A stretch of 64,000 bases of DNA from Henckelia pumila. Taxonomy: Eukaryota; Streptophyta; Magnoliopsida; Lamiales; Gesneriaceae. Numbering within the stretch: position 1 is the stretch's first letter; the number at the start of each line of letters is the position of its first letter. The notes below the pieces were generated by a model. It was not told where the DNA came from. It did not search any database and saw only the letters and a program-made list of their open reading frames with translations. Where the stretch lies: NCBI RefSeq assembly GCF_033568475.1, contig NC_133120.1, positions 167,927,991-167,991,990 of the forward strand, given 5' to 3'. A program made the position numbers and the translations under genes. Of this stretch, positions 11,761 through 25,079 are shown one piece after another.

Positions 11761-14700
11761 AAGAAGCCAAAGAAAAACCGAGAGGTGAATATGGTGGAAA
11801 ACATATCCGATGAGATTTCAAACATGAACCTCTGTGCTGTCATTTCTGAAGTAAATCTGGTTGGTTCAAACCCAAAGGAGTGGTGGATTGACACTGGTGC
11901 CACTCGCCATGTTTGCCCTGACAAAGAGATGTTTGCAAATCTTGAGGAATCCGAGAACGGGGAAATGTTGTTCATGGGAAATTCTACAACTTCAGAAATC
12001 AAGGGACAAGGAAAAGTGGGTTTAAAGATGACCTCTGGAAAAGAGCTGACTTTGAACAATGTATTGTATGTGCTAGACATCCGTAAGAACTTGGTGTCTG
12101 GGTCACTGCTTAACAAGCATGGTTTTCGCATTGTGTTTGAGTCAGATAAAGTTGTTTTGTCTAAGAGTGGAATGTTTGTAGGAAAAGGCTATGTAAGCAA
12201 TGGTTTGTTCAAACTCAATGTAATGGCTATTAAGCCCGTGATCAATAAAATGAAATCTTCTGCTTACTTGCTTGAGTCTTCCAATTTGTGGCATGGTAGA
12301 CTAGTACATGTTAATTATGATACGATTCGTAGATTAATTAACTTGTACATTCAAAATTGATACAAAATACAAATGCGAAACTTGTGTTGAGGCTAAACTA
12401 ACAAGATCATCTTTTCAAACAGTTGAAAGGAAAAGTGAACCCCTTGATTTAATACACTCTGATCTATGTGATTTAAAAGGAGTACAAACACGTGGTGGAA
12501 ACAAATACTTCATAACTTTTATTGACGACAACACAAAATATTGTTATGTGTATCTTCTTAAAAGTAAAGATGAAGCTATTGAAAAGTTTGTCCACTACAA
12601 AAGTGAAGTTGAAAACCAAATTAGCAAGAAAATTAAGGTGTTAAGAAGTGATCGTGGGGGAGAGTATGAATCACCATTTGCTGAGTTTGTGCTCAACATG
12701 GTATCAGACACAAAAGAATTGCACCTTACTCTCCTCAGCAAAATGGTGTCGCAGAGCAAAAGAATCGCACTTTGAAAGAAATGATGAATGCACTGTTACT
12801 GAGATCTGGTTTATCACAGAACATGTGGGGGAAGCTTTTCTGACAGCTAATAACCTTTTAAATAAGATACCCTGAAAAAAGCAAGATAAAAGTCCATATG
12901 AATTATGGAAAGGAAGAATACCTTCATACCAATATTTGTGAGTGTGGGGGTTTCTTGCCAAGGTAGCCGTACCTACTCCGAAAAAGGTAAAATTGGACCA
13001 AAAATTGTTGATTGCATTTTCATAGGATATGCACACAACAGTAGCTCTTATCGATTCCTTGTGTATGAATCTCAAATTCCTGACGTTCATAAGAATACGA
13101 TAATGGAATCAAGAAATGCTTCGTTCTTTGAACATGTATTCCTTTGCAAATCTAAGGAAGAACCAAGTTTATCCAAAAGATTACATGAGACAATGTAAAC
13201 AGAACAAGAGGTTAACTACGAGGTTGAACCTAGACGTAGCAAAAGAGCTAGAACTGAGAAATCATTTGGTCCGGATTTCATCACTTTCATGATGGAAAGT
13301 GAACCTAAAAACTTCAAGGAAGCTGTAAATTCATCTGAAGGACCTCAATGGAAAAAAGCTATAAATTTTGAAATAGAATCCATTTTACAAAATCATACGT
13401 GGGAACTAGTGGACCTTTCTCCGAGAAGCAAATCACTAGGTTATAAATGGATTTTTAAACGAAAATTAAAATCAGATGGAACAATAGATAAGTATAAAGC
13501 CAGATTGATAATCAAGGGTTACCGTCAACGTGAAGGGCTTGATTACTTTGACACTTATTCTCCAGTAACGAGAATAACTTCAATTCGAGTGATACTTGCA
13601 ATTGTCGCCTTGCGGAATCTTGAAGTACACCAAATGGATGTAAAGACTGCTTTTCTAAATGGAGATTTAGAAAAAGAAATTTACATGGAACAACCTGAGG
13701 GGTTTTCTGCACCTGGGCAAGAAAATAAGGTTTGTAAATTGGTGATGTCTTTGTATGGCTTAAAGAAAGCACCAAAACAATGGCACGAATAATTTGACAA
13801 AGCCATGCTAGAAAGTGGATTTAAAGTCAATGAGTGTGACAAATGTGTCTACGTAAAGAACATTGAAAGTGGCTACGTCATTTTGTGTCTTTACGTAGAT
13901 GACATGCTTATCATCGGAAGCAATGATAAGATGATCAAATCCACTAAGAAACTGCTGAACTCAAAATTCGACATGAAGGATTTGGGATTAGCCGATGTCA
14001 TCCTTGGAATTAAAATTCATAAAACATCAGAAGGGATGGTTCTAAGTCAATCACATTATGTGAAAAAAATACTTGAGAAATTCAATAAGGATGAATCTGC
14101 ATTGGCTAGAACCCCGATAGATATGAGTCAACATCTATCGAAGAATCGGGGTGAGAGTATCTCCCAACTAGAATACTCTCGAGTCATTGGTAGTCTGATG
14201 TACTTAATGAGTTGTACACGACCAGACATAGCCTATGCAGTAAGAAAATTGAGTAGATTCACGAGTAATCCAGGAGATGAACACTGGAAAGTAATTATAA
14301 GATTGCTAAGGTATTTAAGATACACTCGTGACCATGGGCTGCACTATACCAGATATCCTGTTGTTATTGAAGGATACAGTGATGCAAACTGGTTATCTGA
14401 TATGAAAGACTCAAAATCTACAAGTGGATTTGTATTCACTTTAAGAGGTGCAACAATTGCTTGGAAATCTTCTAAACAAACTGTAATAGCCAGATCCACG
14501 ATGGAATCTGAGTTTATTGCACTTGATAAGTGTGCTGAAGAAGCTGAATGGTTGCGTCTATTTTTAGAAGATGTTCCAGGATGGGTGAAACCTGTACCGA
14601 CTATTTTCATTCCTTGTGATAGTAAATCTGCGATCGGAAAGGCACAAAGCAAGATGTATAATGGAAAGTCTAGATATATACGTCATAGACACAACACCAT

Positions 14701-14842
14701 TAGACAACTACTCTCAACTGGAGTTATCTCTATTGACTATATAAAGTCAAAGGATAATATAGCGGATCCGTTAACCAAAGGGTTAAACAGAGAGTTAGTT
14801 GAAAAATTTTCAAAAGGAATGAGACTGAAACCAATGGAATAA
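11728..14842 (+). pseudogene. copia pol: protease, integrase, RT, RNase H
   Basis: The protease motif WWIDTGATRHVC is near 11881. The pre-integrase region has LWHGRLVH. Integrase shows IHSDLC, a RSDRGGEYE box near 12645, and [13 protein letters not shown] reached through a frameshift. RT (13289-13792) has KARLIIKGY and DVKTAFLNGDL; after an in-frame TAA at 13790 it continues with YVDDMLIIG near 13890 (catalytic box) and RNase [11 protein letters not shown] to the stop at 14840-14842. Other breaks are near 12360, 12700, 12870 and 13196. The order protease-integrase-RT is specific to copia. Confidence 0.9.
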
Positions 14843-15355
14843 ATCGGTGCGAAGGAAAACCCAACCTATGCTGACTGGAGATCCCAAGAACTAGGTTCAA
14901 TCGGACAACCTAATCGCACTGGTTTGGTAGATCACTGTGGGGGTTATCCCTAGTCCATTCCTATTGCAAACAGTGGATGTTGAGGATAAACATATAGCTT
15001 TTAATGATTCTAATGAAATTCAACATAGAATCACCTATGTCAGAGAGAAGTGGAGCCGCTTTGAAGGAATTGCAAGGCTCAATTCTAAACCCTCTCGCAG
15101 AACCAGGCTGGTGTTCATGACCAAAACGAACACAATCATGAGAACTGATAGTATCAGGGAGAGTCCTGTGTGAAGTATATCTTAATTTACACAAACGGAT
15201 GTACAGTTCAAAGACATCGCGTCTACTGTCAACCAGTACATTACTATGCTTTTACAAGGGAAGGTTCAAAGGGTAACACCTACCTATCCTTTGCAGGATT
15301 CAACTGTAGAGCTTTATTACCAAAATTCGTATCAATTTTCATTCAAGTGGGGGAT
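14843..15355 (+). other. 3' untranslated part of the copia element
   Basis: No coding region is seen between the pol stop and the purine tract at about 15344-15355 that primes plus-strand synthesis. Short ORFs here look like chance. Confidence 0.6.
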
Positions 15356-15973
15356 TGTTGGAAATATATTTAAATAAAATTTTTGAATGAAAATAATGGA
15401 TCATGAATGTGAGAGTGTCTTTTGGCTCTCCAGATTCTTGAATTAATTTGAGGTTTTTGGCTCTCCACATTCTTGAGTTAAATGAAAGATTAATTGAGTT
15501 AATTAATCTTATGAATCTTGGTGTGCTTTTTGAAGCCTATAAATAGTGTGCTCATTTCCTCAATCCAAACACACACATTATTCAAGATCTCACTCAAGAA
15601 TTCTCTTGCATCTCATATTGTTAGCTCTTCTTTTGGCCTCCATTAAATTTTGGTGATAAAGTGAAGGTACGATTCAAGTTAGCCGGAGTAGTGAATTTAT
15701 GCTTAGTTTGCTACTGGTTTTTTCGTTGTATCCTGGAAAACAGACGTCTATGCATGTTGATCCTCAAGCATCTTGTGGAGGGGACGAATCTGTTTTAAGG
15801 AAACTGTACTAGTTATAGGCCTCGGTTTGCTTGACTATTTCCTTACTTGTTTGCATTATACTTTTTAGTATTTGTGTATTCGTTATACTATTGAATTGTT
15901 ATACGATCATTCCTTCTTCTTGTAATATTATTTCTGTAATATTCACTTTTTGAGTTTGCATATTTTGATAACA
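15356..15973 (+). repeat. copia 3' LTR
   Basis: It starts TGTTGGAAATATATT and ends TGATAACA. It aligns end to end with 10221-10838 with only scattered substitutions, suggesting a fairly recent insertion; an exact divergence needs an alignment. Confidence 0.9.
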
Positions 15974-15978
15974 ATTTT

Positions 15979-16427
15979 ATTGATCAAATTATCGTCTAGA
16001 TTCAATTTTTTGTTAATTTTTCGTCTGGTATGTGAAATAAGTGGTCTGATATTGTTCAATTAACATGCGATAGTTTTATAGTTAAAATTTAACATCGGAC
16101 ACGAGTAGTGGTGTTCTATCTATATCATAACACTTTGAGGTAAGAATATCATTTGTAAAGTTCGATTCATTTTATTCATATAATTTATTTTAATAGCAAC
16201 AGATCCACCGACGACATCAACCAAAAATTTAAATTTCATTGCGCATGAAATATCAATTCAGTAAATTCGATCATAATAGATGAGTAGTTCCCATTAATAA
16301 ATCCAACGTCTCATCCATGTTACTGAGCATCATTGATCAAGCCCATGTAATAATGGGCCTTGATTTCTGAAATTCGGGCAGCACCTCTTCGCGCTACTGG
16401 GATAGGAAGACATGAGGAGGAAACACA
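15979..16427. other. intergenic sequence between two insertions
   Basis: AT-rich with no recognised gene. Its right end (16394-16432) would belong to the short reverse-strand ORF that the gypsy element interrupts. Confidence 0.4.
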
Positions 16428-16432
16428 ACCTT

Positions 16433-19088
16433 TGTGAGGACTCGGGCACTAATATCTCAAATCATAACGGTTATTTCAAGATCAAATAATAACATTTAAT
16501 CCAATAACACGAAATAAGATCAAGAAATCAAAGGCCCAAAAATTATTTTTTATTATTTTTTTTAAAATTTGATCTGCGCGCGCGCGGGGATCACCCCTTG
16601 CACGTGCGCAACTCAATGGGGCAGCAGCCCTATGGCTTGGCCTGCACGCGCGCGCGAGCAGGGCTTGCCCGTGCGCAGGCCAAGCGGCCAGAAAAATTTA
16701 AAAAGCCCCTCAGCTGCTGTCCAGGCTTCTATGATCCCTCTTAACAATTCTATCAAGTCATTTATGCATCAAACATGGTAAACAAGTCATTAACAAGATC
16801 ATAACATAAACTTCAACATCTCAAGGCAAGAATAACCCAACTAGAACAAGTGTTATACATATCAAAGTAGTAGAATCTCTAGACAAAAAGTTCAAGTCTA
16901 TCAACTATAATTTCAATGTTCTTGAACCAACAAATGTTGACAGCAACTATACAATCTCAACTTGATTCAAAACATCTAAGTAACAACAACCTCTATTCTT
17001 AACCCGAGTCTCCACTCTAAATCTCTCAATCTCAAGCTTCCATGTCAAGTCCGACTCGTATACTCTTCAACCTGATGCAATGCACACATACAAGCAAAAC
17101 AACATCCGGATAACTCCGGTGAAAATAAATCTCAGTATGAAAGACTTATATATAAATCAAGTAGATATAATTCAAATAATAAATCTACTATCACAATCAT
17201 CATTTTCTTATACTCTTACCTAACGAATATATTTCAAAGAAAATTCATTCAATAACATAAAGACTCAAAGACAAGTCGAGGGTTAAAGGATTCAAGTCTC
17301 ACAGAATCGATATTTTCAAAAATCATCTCGTTGGGATCCCGGGAATATAATAAGGCCCAAAATCAAGCCTCCCACCTACGCTCCCGCTCGAGGTGGTAAC
17401 AATCTCGTATTCCCTGGACTGTGAACACTATACTGCGAACCGTGGCAAAAAGAAATCAAGTCAGATCTCTAGCCTCTCATATACAAGTTCACCACGTCCA
17501 ATATTTTCTTTTCGATTCTGTTTTCAAGGTTTCGAAAGAATTATGACTCAAGAGGTTTACTCTCAATTCTATAACCAATCTACCATAACTCAACAATTCA
17601 TAATAATCTAAACTCATCAATCTCAAGTAAATTATCAATCATCAATCTCAACAAGTAATCATGTTTAAATCAAACAACTCATATATCAACCAAATCAACT
17701 AAGTCAAGTAATTCATATAGGTCATATAAAAGTAAATAAAACACCTAATCATGCATGTATGTGATTTAATAAACTCGAAAACCACCACGTTCTCGAGATA
17801 TTCTACCTGTCGAGGTTAATGTCGAATCATACCTTTATCTCGATTTCAATATCTGAACTTTAGTAACTTTTGATCAAACACAAGCTGTCCAAAAATCTGC
17901 ACTTCCTTCAAAAATCTGCTCACTCAACTCTTGTTAATTCATATTCTAGTTGTGTCCAACTTGGAGCTCATTTCAAGTCAATTCGGACTCGTTGACTTGA
18001 ACTCGATATCCTTCAACTTCAATCTGAATTTGAAGTATGTTACAAATCAATATTAGCTTTCCAAACTCATTTCAACTCATCAAAGTTTAATCAACTTCAA
18101 GACTTGTCAATAACCAAAAATCCAATCGACGACGAATTAATTCAAAACCGATGATTCTAATATTTTAAACATCAACCAAACATTGATATCTAACTCATAT
18201 TACTATCATTCCATCACTACAATTTCGAAATCAGCACTTGCATTTTTCATAAATTCGACAAACAAGAACCGACGGTGTAACGGCTCGAATTCGGTAATTC
18301 CAAAATCATAATCATCAATATTATCATCATCTAAACACCACATCATACTCAATTCAATCCATATCACACGAAATCAGTAGCCCAAAAATTCCAGAAATTT
18401 CAGAAAATAGTCCATAATTCAAAAACATGTCCAAACGACGATCTTTTCTAAATCCGACTTAGATACGCTATCGTCGTATATACTAAAACACGTTTATACA
18501 ATCAAATTGTAATTCTAAAAACATCTTAAAATTAAAACACGGTAGAATTTAGCCAAACTTACATCAAAGTGTAGCACTCGAAACCGTGATCGCAAATATA
18601 CGATCAATTTGAAATTATACCGGCCGGATCAAATTTAATCGGAGCTTGAAGGATAAAACAATGGCTAAATCTGATTTCTCTCCTTCTTCTTGACTTATTC
18701 TGCTGAGTAAGGAAGGAAATAAATGCAATTCATATATACAAGGCCACGTGTAGTCCACTTGCCAACAATTGGATTTTTGCACTTTGGTCCTTGAATTTCT
18801 TAATAATTGCAATTCGGTCCTAAATCCATTTTCGGATTCTAATTAAATCCTTTTAATATCCAAACTCGGAATTTCAATCTTAATCCCATAAATATTCAAT
18901 TAGAATATTTATTCTTTTTATTTAAGAATCCCGGAATTTAATTCTCAAATCCGTAAATTCTCAAATTAAATATTTTTGGCTCGGAAAATAAATCTCTAAT
19001 TTCCATAAACTCCAAATTGAATATTTTTCAAATACGAAATTTAAATCTCTAATTTCGTAATTAATATTCATATTTTCAGGGTCTTACA
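16433..19088 (-). repeat. gypsy LTR, left copy (3' LTR)
   Basis: It begins TGTGAGGACTCGGGC and ends GGGTCTTACA on the plus strand; 2656 bp. It keeps a GC-rich cassette at about 16575-16690 (runs of CGCGCGCG and two copies of a phrase ending GTGCGCAGGCC-like words) that the partner LTR lacks. Confidence 0.9.
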
Positions 19089-21156
19089 ATTCCTCTCCTC
19101 TAAGGAATGATTTCGTCCTCGAAATCGTATTCAGTCTTACTACAGAATCTCGTAGACTGTAAAGCTGACTGAAGTAATTCTTACTTCAATTCTAAGAGCT
19201 TTAGATATCTTTTCTGATATCTTATCTTCTTTTTCTTTCTGATCAAAATCTGTATCGATTATTCATCAAATCATAATGAAATTTCTTTCTAAATCAGATA
19301 TTGCTCCGGAAATAACATTTCTCACTGAACATTCTGTTCAAACTTCAAACTCTGACTCTGCCTAATCTGCTCTGTTCAAATTCAGTACGAATCAATCTTC
19401 ATATTCTCTGTCTTTTATTAAGATACATCTGATCTGATCGCCGATACTTTAGCAATACCGTATCATCACAAAGAAACTTCTGCTTTTCTTCTCATTTCTT
19501 AATCAAAAACACGATCTCTATATCAATCGAATAACTGTTACAGGAATTGCAATAAACATGTAGCAAAATCTATCAGTTAGTATCGAATCAGATACTATAG
19601 TTCTGAGAATTTTCTCAAATCTGGATAGTCACCTTAGATAATCCATCAATCAAAGGGTGGCATAATGCAATCAAACACTCAGAACTTCTGAAAATCGATG
19701 CAACAATCTACCAAATAAATCTAAAATCTCTATCTCGACAATAAATTTCAACAATTCCTGTAATTTTATCATATCACCAACTTCTTAACAACTAGCAACT
19801 CATATCGATATTACAGCTAATACAGCGTATTCTTGAATCTGACGAATCTATTTCAATACAAATCGCAAACTCATGATGATTTAAGTGAGTAATTTCGAAC
19901 TAAAATCTGTCGAAAAATTATTCTTGTTTCGACTTTAGAGTTGCTAAATTGATTCATAGATCACTCAGTCTTTTCTTTTCTCCTTCTATTACTGGAAACA
20001 TAGGTATTGAAAACTCAATTCTGTCATATATTCTTCCATTTTCTTTTGTCAATATTGATTTCCAACTAATTCATACAACATTTCCAAACAATTGAATGGA
20101 TATATAATCTATTGTAGTGTGCCTTTTCCAGAAAGTGATATCTCATGTCTAGACTATCTGTCACAATCAAACGAATATTCATCTCAAAATCCAGTATCTC
20201 TGATCTGCTATCTTGTCTCATATCTCAATCTAGCATTCTCAACCAACTTCTAATCTCTTGATTTAATCTCAATGTTGCTTTAATCTTTCCAAACTTATCT
20301 AACGTAGTTTGGATTGCAACAATCTTGATTATTTAAGTATCTTGTCGAGAAACTCAAGTACAAAACAAAGTCTTTAATCAGTTGATCAAGCATTCTTCTA
20401 ATTTCTTCTTTCTATTTCTCAAGTTATGGAAAAATCATACAATCAATCCAAAACTCTTACTGATACTCTGAATCAAACTTTCTATTAGTTACGAGCCAAC
20501 AACATCAAAATATACTGAATATATATACCAAATGATCAACGACTCTTTAAATTCATAATTAAAGAAACTCACTCAAGTCAAGGTCATCCAAAGAACAAAT
20601 ATTCTGCATGACAAAATCTGCTAAGTGAAAACAACTCACTTGCATCTCGACTTAAAGCGAGTGAATTAAAATAAGACTCTATCAAGGAATAAGAGCCAAT
20701 CAAAATCAATCGAGGTCGAATACAAAACCTCATAATAGATATCAAGAAATTCAAGAGTCATGATCCTATGATATAATAGATTCAGCAAAATCAAATAGAA
20801 GGCTCAACTGTAACTGATTTTCATATTTATCTTATCAGATCTCTGAATTCTTCCCAAATAATCATGATTGATCCATAAACTTATTCAATACCCAAAATAA
20901 AGCGGAACCTGAATTTGGGAACTTGTACTATATTTCAAGTAACACAATCAACTTCAATTCAATCTTATTTCTTTCAAACTATACTTCAGCTTTTCAGACT
21001 CAATTTGCTGATATCATCTTTTATAGCCGTTCACCAAGGTTAGTACAAAGCACTACTTCAGATAATGATTCAACATACAGTTAATGTAACATAATAAATT
21101 ATGCAACTATATCTGTATGCAATGCACCCAGATTCATCAGTATGTCGGCAAATTAC
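19089..21156 (-). other. non-coding internal region of the gag-only gypsy element
   Basis: This lies between the end of gag and the left LTR. No ORF of useful length and no pol motif is seen on either strand. The reverse strand is purine-rich. The last bases before the LTR recall the usual end of a Ty3 polyprotein (FEDEI), so it may be a pol region decayed beyond recognition or a replaced filler. Confidence 0.55.
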
Positions 21157-22176
21157 TTAAAGCTCAAATGTACCTGTAGTGTCATCATCTGGTGCATCTT
21201 GAATCGAGGTATCTGTAGATGCTTGTTGCCTAAGAGTTGGATCTTCATTCAGGTTTCTCCTCGTTCCCCATGAATTAGGACACACTCTCGAAAAATGTTC
21301 CACTTGATAGCAACGATGACATTTTCCTAAAGTTCCTCGGCATTCATCGCTAGCATGTTTTCCTCCACAATGAGTACAATATTCACCAGCATATTCTGCT
21401 TTCTGACCCAAACCAAGTTGCTTCGGTCTGCTAGAGCTAGAAGAGCTACTCCCAGAATTCTTTAACTGTTGCCTCAAATTCTTTAACCGCTCTTTACTTC
21501 CACTAACACTACCTCCTGCCTCATATCTGCTCTGTGATGACAAATATGACTGAGATTGCGGTTGTTCAAAATGCTGAGGCTCAATTGAACTTTCTTTATG
21601 TCTCATAAAACCGGTTTCAGCTCTTTTAGCCCTGTCAATAGCGTCTGCCAATCTATTTGGTCGCCCAGCATCTATCCAAGCATAAATTTTGGGATTCAGT
21701 CCATTGATAAACAAATTCGTTTGGACTTTTTCATCCTGAATCACGTGAGGAACAAATCGGAGCAAGCTGGAGAATTTAGCAACATACCCGTCGATAGTCA
21801 TATTTCCTTGCTGCAAGTTAACAAATTCTCCTGCTCTATCTTCTCTATAAGATCTCGGAAGAAATTGTTGACAAAATTCAGTCTTAAATATCTGCCAAGT
21901 AATTGTTGAACCTCGGTTTTCAAGACATTGCTTCGTCACAAACCACCAGCTTCTTGCTAAATCTTGCAGTTGTTATACGACTAGCTTGATTCTTCGTTCA
22001 TCGGAGTATTCTAAAGATTCAAACAATTGATCAAGCTCTTCTAACCAACCTTCACAAGCACTGGTATCTTCGGTACCTTTCAAAGTTGGTGGATTATACA
22101 TCTGAAATCGTTCAAATAGCACCTCCATCGGTGTAAGTGTAGCATCCATCGACTTTGATATCGTACTACAATACAT
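21157..22176 (-). pseudogene. gypsy gag with double zinc knuckle
   Basis: The reverse-strand ORF starts at 22176 (MYCSTISKSMDATLTPMEVL) and is open to a TAA at about 21974; the same frame resumes with LQDLARSWW and runs to the stop at 21157. It contains the Ty3 gag core (CEGWLEELDQLFESL, TEFCQQFLPRSYREDRAGEF, LINGLNPKI-like FINGLNPKI) and then two knuckles: CTHCGGKHASDEC and CHRCYQVEHFSRVC, the second with an extra residue altering the canonical GH. It ends in an acidic tail (DAPDDDTTGTFEL) rather than running into protease. One stop is the only clear break. Gag would form particles; reverse transcription would have to come from another element. Confidence 0.85.
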
Positions 22177-22577
22177 ATCTGTTCAGTCGAAGGTAATTAC
22201 TTCACTTGCGGAGTACTGTTCTATTCAATCTGGGGTTCTTACATCACCCAAAGAATCTGACTTACTTCAAAATAAGATTCATAAGAAACACAGAGATTAT
22301 ACTATTCAAATCATCAAAAATACATATAATCTCATGCTTTGCAATATTACACATGCTTACAACTCTTCATGTTATTCAAAGAAACATGCTTACAAAGAAT
22401 TCAAAAATTCATGTGAATTCACATAATCAGTTAAGCACGTAGAATATATTTTCTTCAATCAGTAAGTCATGCTCACATACAATATATCCAAGTAAGTAAA
22501 GCATCAATAATGCAATACTAAAAATGCATGCGACTCGATCTATCCCGCTCCACTTCTATCTTATTCCAAGAACTTAT

Positions 22578-22589
22578 GCTCTGATACCA
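22578..22589 (-). promoter_or_regulatory. primer binding site, initiator tRNA-Met
   Basis: On the reverse strand it reads TGGTATCAGAGC, the usual plant retrotransposon primer site, six bases inside the right LTR. It fixes the element's orientation. Confidence 0.85.
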
Positions 22590-22594
22590 CCTGT

Positions 22595-25074
22595 TGTGAG
22601 GACTCGGGCACTAATCTCTCAAATCATAACGGTTAATTCAAGACCAAAAGTACATGCCCGTGTGCAGGCCAAGTGGCCAGAAAAATTTAAAAAGCCCCTC
22701 AGCTGCTGTCCAGGCTTCTATGATCCCTCTTAACAATTCTATCAAGTCATTTATGCATCAAACATGGTAAACAAGTCATTAACAAGATCATAACATAAAC
22801 TTCAACATCTCAAGGCAAGAATAACACAACTAGAACAATTGTTATACATATCAAAGTAGTAGAATCTCTAGACCAAAAGTTCATGTCTATCAACTACAAT
22901 ATCAATGTTCTTGAACCAACAAATGTTGACAGCAACTATACAATCTCAACTTGATTCAAAACATCTAAGTAACAACAACCTCTATTCTTAACCCGAGTCT
23001 CCACTCTAAATCTCTCAATCTCAAGCTTCCATGTCAAGTCCGACTCGTATACTCTTCAACCTGATGCAATGCACACATACAAGCAAAACAACAGCCGGAT
23101 AACTCCGGTGAGAATAAATCTCAGTATGAAAGACATATATATAAATCAAGTAGATATAATTCAAATAATAAATCTACTATCACAATCATCATTTCCTTAT
23201 ACTCTTACCTATCGAATATCTTTCAAAGAAAATACATTCTATAACATAAAGACTCGAAGACAATTCGAGGCTTAAAGGATTCAAGTCTCACAGAATCGAT
23301 ATTTTCAAAAATCATCTCGTTGGGATCCCGGGAATATAATAAGGCCCAAAATCAAGCCTCCCACCTACGCTCCCGCTCGAGGTGGTAACAATCTCGTATT
23401 CCCTGGACTGTGAACACTATACTGAGAACCGTGGCAAAAAGAAATCAAGTCAGATCTCTAGCCTCTCATATACAAGTTCACCACGTCCAATATTTTCTTT
23501 TCGATTCTGTTTTCAAGGTTTCGAAAGAATTATGACTCAAGAAGTTTACTCTCAATTCTATAACCAATCTACCATAACTCAACAATTCAAAATAATCTAA
23601 ACTCATCAATCTCAAATAAATTATCAATCATCAATCTCAACAAGTAATCATGTTTAAATCAAACAACTCATATATCAACCAAATCAACTAAGTCAAGTAA
23701 TTCATATAGGTCATATAAGAGTAAATAAAACACCTAATCATGCATGTATGTGATTTAACAAACTCAAAAACCACCACGTTCTCGAGTTATTCTACCTGTC
23801 GAGGTTAATGTTGAATCATACCTTTATCTCGATTTCAATCTCTGAACTTTAGTAACTCTTGATCAAACACAAGCTGTCCAAAAATCTGCACTTCCTTCAA
23901 AAATCTGCTCACTCAACTCTTGTTAATTCATACTCTAGTTGTGTCCAACTTGGAGCTCATTTCAAGTCAATTCGGAATCGTCGACTTGAACTCGATATCC
24001 TTCAACTTCAATCTGAATTTGAAGTATGTTACAACTCAAAATTAGCTTTCCAAACTCATTTCAACTCATCAAAGTTTAATCAACTTCAAGACTTGTCAAT
24101 AACCAAAAATCCAATCGACGACGAATCAATTCGAAACCGATGATTCTAATATTTTAAACATCAACCAAACATTGATATCTAACTCATATCACTATCATTC
24201 CATCACTAAAATTTCGAAATCAGCATTTGAATTTTTCATAAATTCGACAAACAAAAACCGACAGCGTAACGGCTCGAATTCGATAATTCCAAAATCATAA
24301 CCATCAATACATCATCTAAACACCACATCATACTCAATTCAATCCATATCACATGAAATCAGTAGCCCAAAAATTCCAAAAATTTCAGAAAATAGTCCAT
24401 AATTCAAAAACATGTCCAAACGACGATCTTTTCTAAATTCGACTTAGATACGCTATCGTCGTATATACTAGAACATGTTTATACAATCAAATCGTAATTC
24501 TAACAACATATTAAAATTCAAACACGGTATAATTTAGCCAAACTTACATCAAAGTGTAGCACTCGAAACCGTGATCGCAAATATACGATCAATTTGAAAT
24601 TCTACCGGCCGGATCAAATTTAATCGGAGCTTGAAGGATAAAACAATGGCTAAATATGATTTCTCTCCTTCTTCTCAACTTATTCTGTTGAGTAAGGAAG
24701 GAAATACATGCAATTCATATATACAAGGCCACGTGTAGTCCACTTGCCAACAATTGGAATTTTGCACTTTGGTCCTTGAATTTCTTAATAATTGCAATTC
24801 GGTCCTAAATCCATTTTCGGATTCTATTTAAATCCTTCTAATATCCAAACTCGGAATTTCAATCTTAATCCCATAAATATTCAATTAGAATATTTATTCT
24901 TTTAATTTAAGAATCCCGGAATTTAATTCTCAAAACCCGTATATTCTCAAATTAAATATTTTTGGCTCGAAAAATAAATCTCTAATTTCCATAAATTCCA
25001 AATTGAATATTTTCCAAATACAAAATTTAAATCTCTAATTTCGTAATTAATATTCATATTTTCAGGGCCTTACA
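22595..25074 (-). repeat. gypsy LTR, right copy (5' LTR)
   Basis: It begins TGTGAGGACTCGGGC and ends GGGCCTTACA on the plus strand; 2480 bp. It aligns with the left copy except for a loss of about 165 bp that removes nearly the whole GC-rich cassette near its start (around 22645). Confidence 0.9.
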
Positions 25075-25079
25075 ACCTT

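Larger units (their letters stand above)
10221..15973 (+). mobile_element. Ty1/copia element, full length with target duplication
   Basis: Two LTRs of equal length (618 bp) flank gag and pol. The 5-bp duplication ATTTT lies at 10216-10220 and again at 15974-15978. A purine tract (AAGTGGGGGAT) precedes the 3' LTR. The order gag, protease, integrase, RT, RNase H is diagnostic of Ty1/copia. Coding is broken by several stops and shifts, but the 345-residue RT/RNase H tail is open. A primer site could not be named: the sequence after the 5' LTR does not match the usual initiator tRNA-Met site well. Confidence 0.95.
16433..25074 (-). mobile_element. Ty3/gypsy element carrying gag only, reverse strand
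   Basis: Long LTRs (16433-19088 and 22595-25074) flank 3.5 kb. The target duplication ACCTT is perfect (16428-16432 and 25075-25079). A tRNA-iMet primer site (reverse complement of GCTCTGATACCA, 22578-22589) lies beside the right LTR, and a purine tract (reverse-strand TTAGAGGAGAGGA, about 19090-19103) beside the left, so transcription runs right to left. Only gag is recognisable; the 2 kb where pol would be has no long ORF and no RT or integrase motif that I could see. It resembles the gag-only non-autonomous class sometimes called TR-GAG. Confidence 0.88.
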
